7,965 bases of DNA, taken from Pseudomonadota bacterium (GTDB lineage Bacteria; Myxococcota; Myxococcia; Myxococcales; Anaeromyxobacteraceae). Both the position numbers and the translations under genes were made by a program. Every line of letters starts with the position of its first letter. The stretch's first letter is position 1. The stretch is from contig JAEYZK010000468.1 of NCBI GenBank assembly GCA_023428085.1, positions 1-7,965 on the forward strand, read 5' to 3'. The notes beneath the pieces were generated by a model. The model was given only the letters and a program-made list of their open reading frames with translations. It was not told the DNA's origin and ran no database searches. Below are positions 7,161 through 7,965 of this stretch, in pieces.

Positions 7161-7165
7161 ACCTC

Positions 7166-7180
7166 GGCACACCCGTTGCT
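7166..7180 (+). promoter_or_regulatory. Sigma-54 (-24/-12) promoter candidate of rpoH
   Basis: CGGCAC-ACCCG-TTGCT (from 7165) matches the sigma-54 consensus TGGCAC-N5-TTGCW with one mismatch. The invariant GG (7166-7167) and GC (7178-7179) are exactly 10 bp apart. Transcription would start near 7191, about 23 nt before the rpoH ATG, leaving room for the ribosome site at 7204-7208. I see no comparable sigma-70 promoter near the gene. Confidence 0.6.
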
Positions 7181-7213
7181 TCCTGATAGCCTTGGCTCCT
7201 ACCGGAGGAATGA

Positions 7214-7965
7214 ATGAAGCGCGCAACGTTCGGCACCTCGGGCACCTCTCTCGACGTCTACCTCGCTGAGATCAACCGCTTCCCGTTGCTCTCCGTCGCC
7301 GAGGAGCAGGAACTCGCCCGCCGCTTCCGCGACCAGGGCGACACGCGCGCCGCGCACCGCCTCGTCACCGCCAACCTCCGGTTCGTGGTGAAGGTCTCGT
7401 ACGAGTACCGCTCGTACGGCTTCCGCATGGCCGACCTCATCCAGGAGGGCAACATCGGCCTCATGAAGGCGGTCCAGAAGTTCGATCCGGACAAGGGCAT
7501 CCGGCTCATCTCGTACGCGGTCTGGTGGATCCGCGCGTACATCCAGAACTTCATCCTCAAGTCCTGGTCGCTCGTGAAGCTCGGGACCACGCAGGCGCAG
7601 CGGAAGCTCTTCTTCTCGCTCGCCCGGACCAAGCGCGAGATGGATCGCACCTCCGTCGAGCACGGCGCCGACTCCGACAGCCACGACGCGGACAAGGTCG
7701 CGAAGAAGCTCCGGGTGAAGACCGGCGAGGTCCGGGAGATGGAGCAGCGGATGGACGGCCGCGACCTCTCCCTCGACGCGCCGATGGGCGACGACGGCGC
7801 GCACAGCCACGTGGACTTCGTGGCCTCGGGCAACCCGACGCAGGACGAGGAGCTCTCCGGGGCCGAGGAGGCGCAGATGGTCTCCGGCCGCGTCGTCGAG
7901 GCGCTGGCCCGGCTCGACGCCCGCGAGCGCTACATCATCGAGCAGCGCGTGATGGCCGAGCGGCC
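7214..7965 (+). CDS. rpoH: RNA polymerase sigma factor RpoH (heat-shock sigma-32 type), 3' end beyond window
   Basis: The first 250 residues of a sigma factor of the RpoH family, which directs RNA polymerase to heat-shock promoters. Region 1.2 (SLDVYLAEINRFPLLSVAEE) is followed by region 2, with LIQEGNIGLMKAVQKFDP and the -10-reading and melting segment ISYAVWWIRAYIQNFIL (about 75-115). The diagnostic RpoH box QRKLFF is at 129-134, where E. coli has QRKLFFNLRKTK and this protein has QRKLFFSLARTK. Region 3 follows and region 4 is entered (EALARLDARERYIIEQR) before the window ends. The start ATG 7214 has GGAGG 5 nt upstream. An ATG at 7210 is in the wrong frame. A housekeeping RpoD is excluded by the short length before region 2 and by the RpoH box. 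The gene continues beyond the window; it is not truncated biologically. Confidence 0.95.
   Translation, partial: MKRATFGTSGTSLDVYLAEINRFPLLSVAEEQELARRFRDQGDTRAAHRLVTANLRFVVKVSYEYRSYGFRMADLIQEGNIGLMKAVQKFDPDKGIRLISYAVWWIRAYIQNFILKSWSLVKLGTTQAQRKLFFSLARTKREMDRTSVEHGADSDSHDADKVAKKLRVKTGEVREMEQRMDGRDLSLDAPMGDDGAHSHVDFVASGNPTQDEELSGAEEAQMVSGRVVEALARLDARERYIIEQRVMAER

Noticed and set aside
6941..7162. Upstream extension of the kinase-like protein to an ATG at 7162
   Set aside because: The added residues resemble no domain, and the stretch contains palindromes and promoter-like elements. ATG 6940 directly precedes the conserved part.

Overview
The window is GC-rich (roughly 70%) bacterial chromosome. 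Gene content, gene style and the very high GC at third codon positions suggest a myxobacterium of the Anaeromyxobacter type (Myxococcota). That genus assignment is inference from general resemblance, because no single marker proves it. I see no mobile element, CRISPR array, integrase or phage gene. This is a housekeeping region of short transcription units.

Layout: (1) 12-83, minus strand: tRNA-Val(GAC) with its own strong promoter. (2) 149-3232, minus strand: four genes read leftwards. These are a VOC/glyoxalase-I-like protein, a glyoxalase-II-like metallohydrolase directly coupled to it, an exported protein with a FlgT-like N-terminal domain, and a PgsA-type CDP-alcohol phosphatidyltransferase. 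(3) 3371-5224, plus strand: the translational GTPase TypA/BipA, divergent from the VOC gene and preceded by a clear sigma-70-type promoter. (4) 5225-5374: a convergent gap with two strong GC hairpins, the larger a perfect 12-bp stem. (5) 5375-6079, minus strand: ribosomal protein L3 (rplC) standing alone instead of in an S10-type operon, with its own promoter and a leader that can fold in two mutually exclusive ways. (6) 6224-6940, minus strand: a small soluble histidine-kinase-like protein whose ATP-binding motifs look degraded. (7) 6941-7213: a 273-bp divergent control region. (8) 7214-end, plus strand: an RpoH (sigma-32 type) heat-shock sigma factor, cut by the window edge, with a good sigma-54 (-24/-12) promoter just upstream.

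Themes: translation and stress physiology dominate (tRNA-Val, TypA, L3, RpoH), with a likely methylglyoxal or electrophile detoxification pair (VOC plus glyoxalase II) and one phospholipid gene. I found no evidence of a wholly new multi-gene system. The observations most worth checking are the orphan L3 gene with its switch-like leader, the sigma-54 promoter and palindromes upstream of rpoH, and the degenerate kinase facing it.
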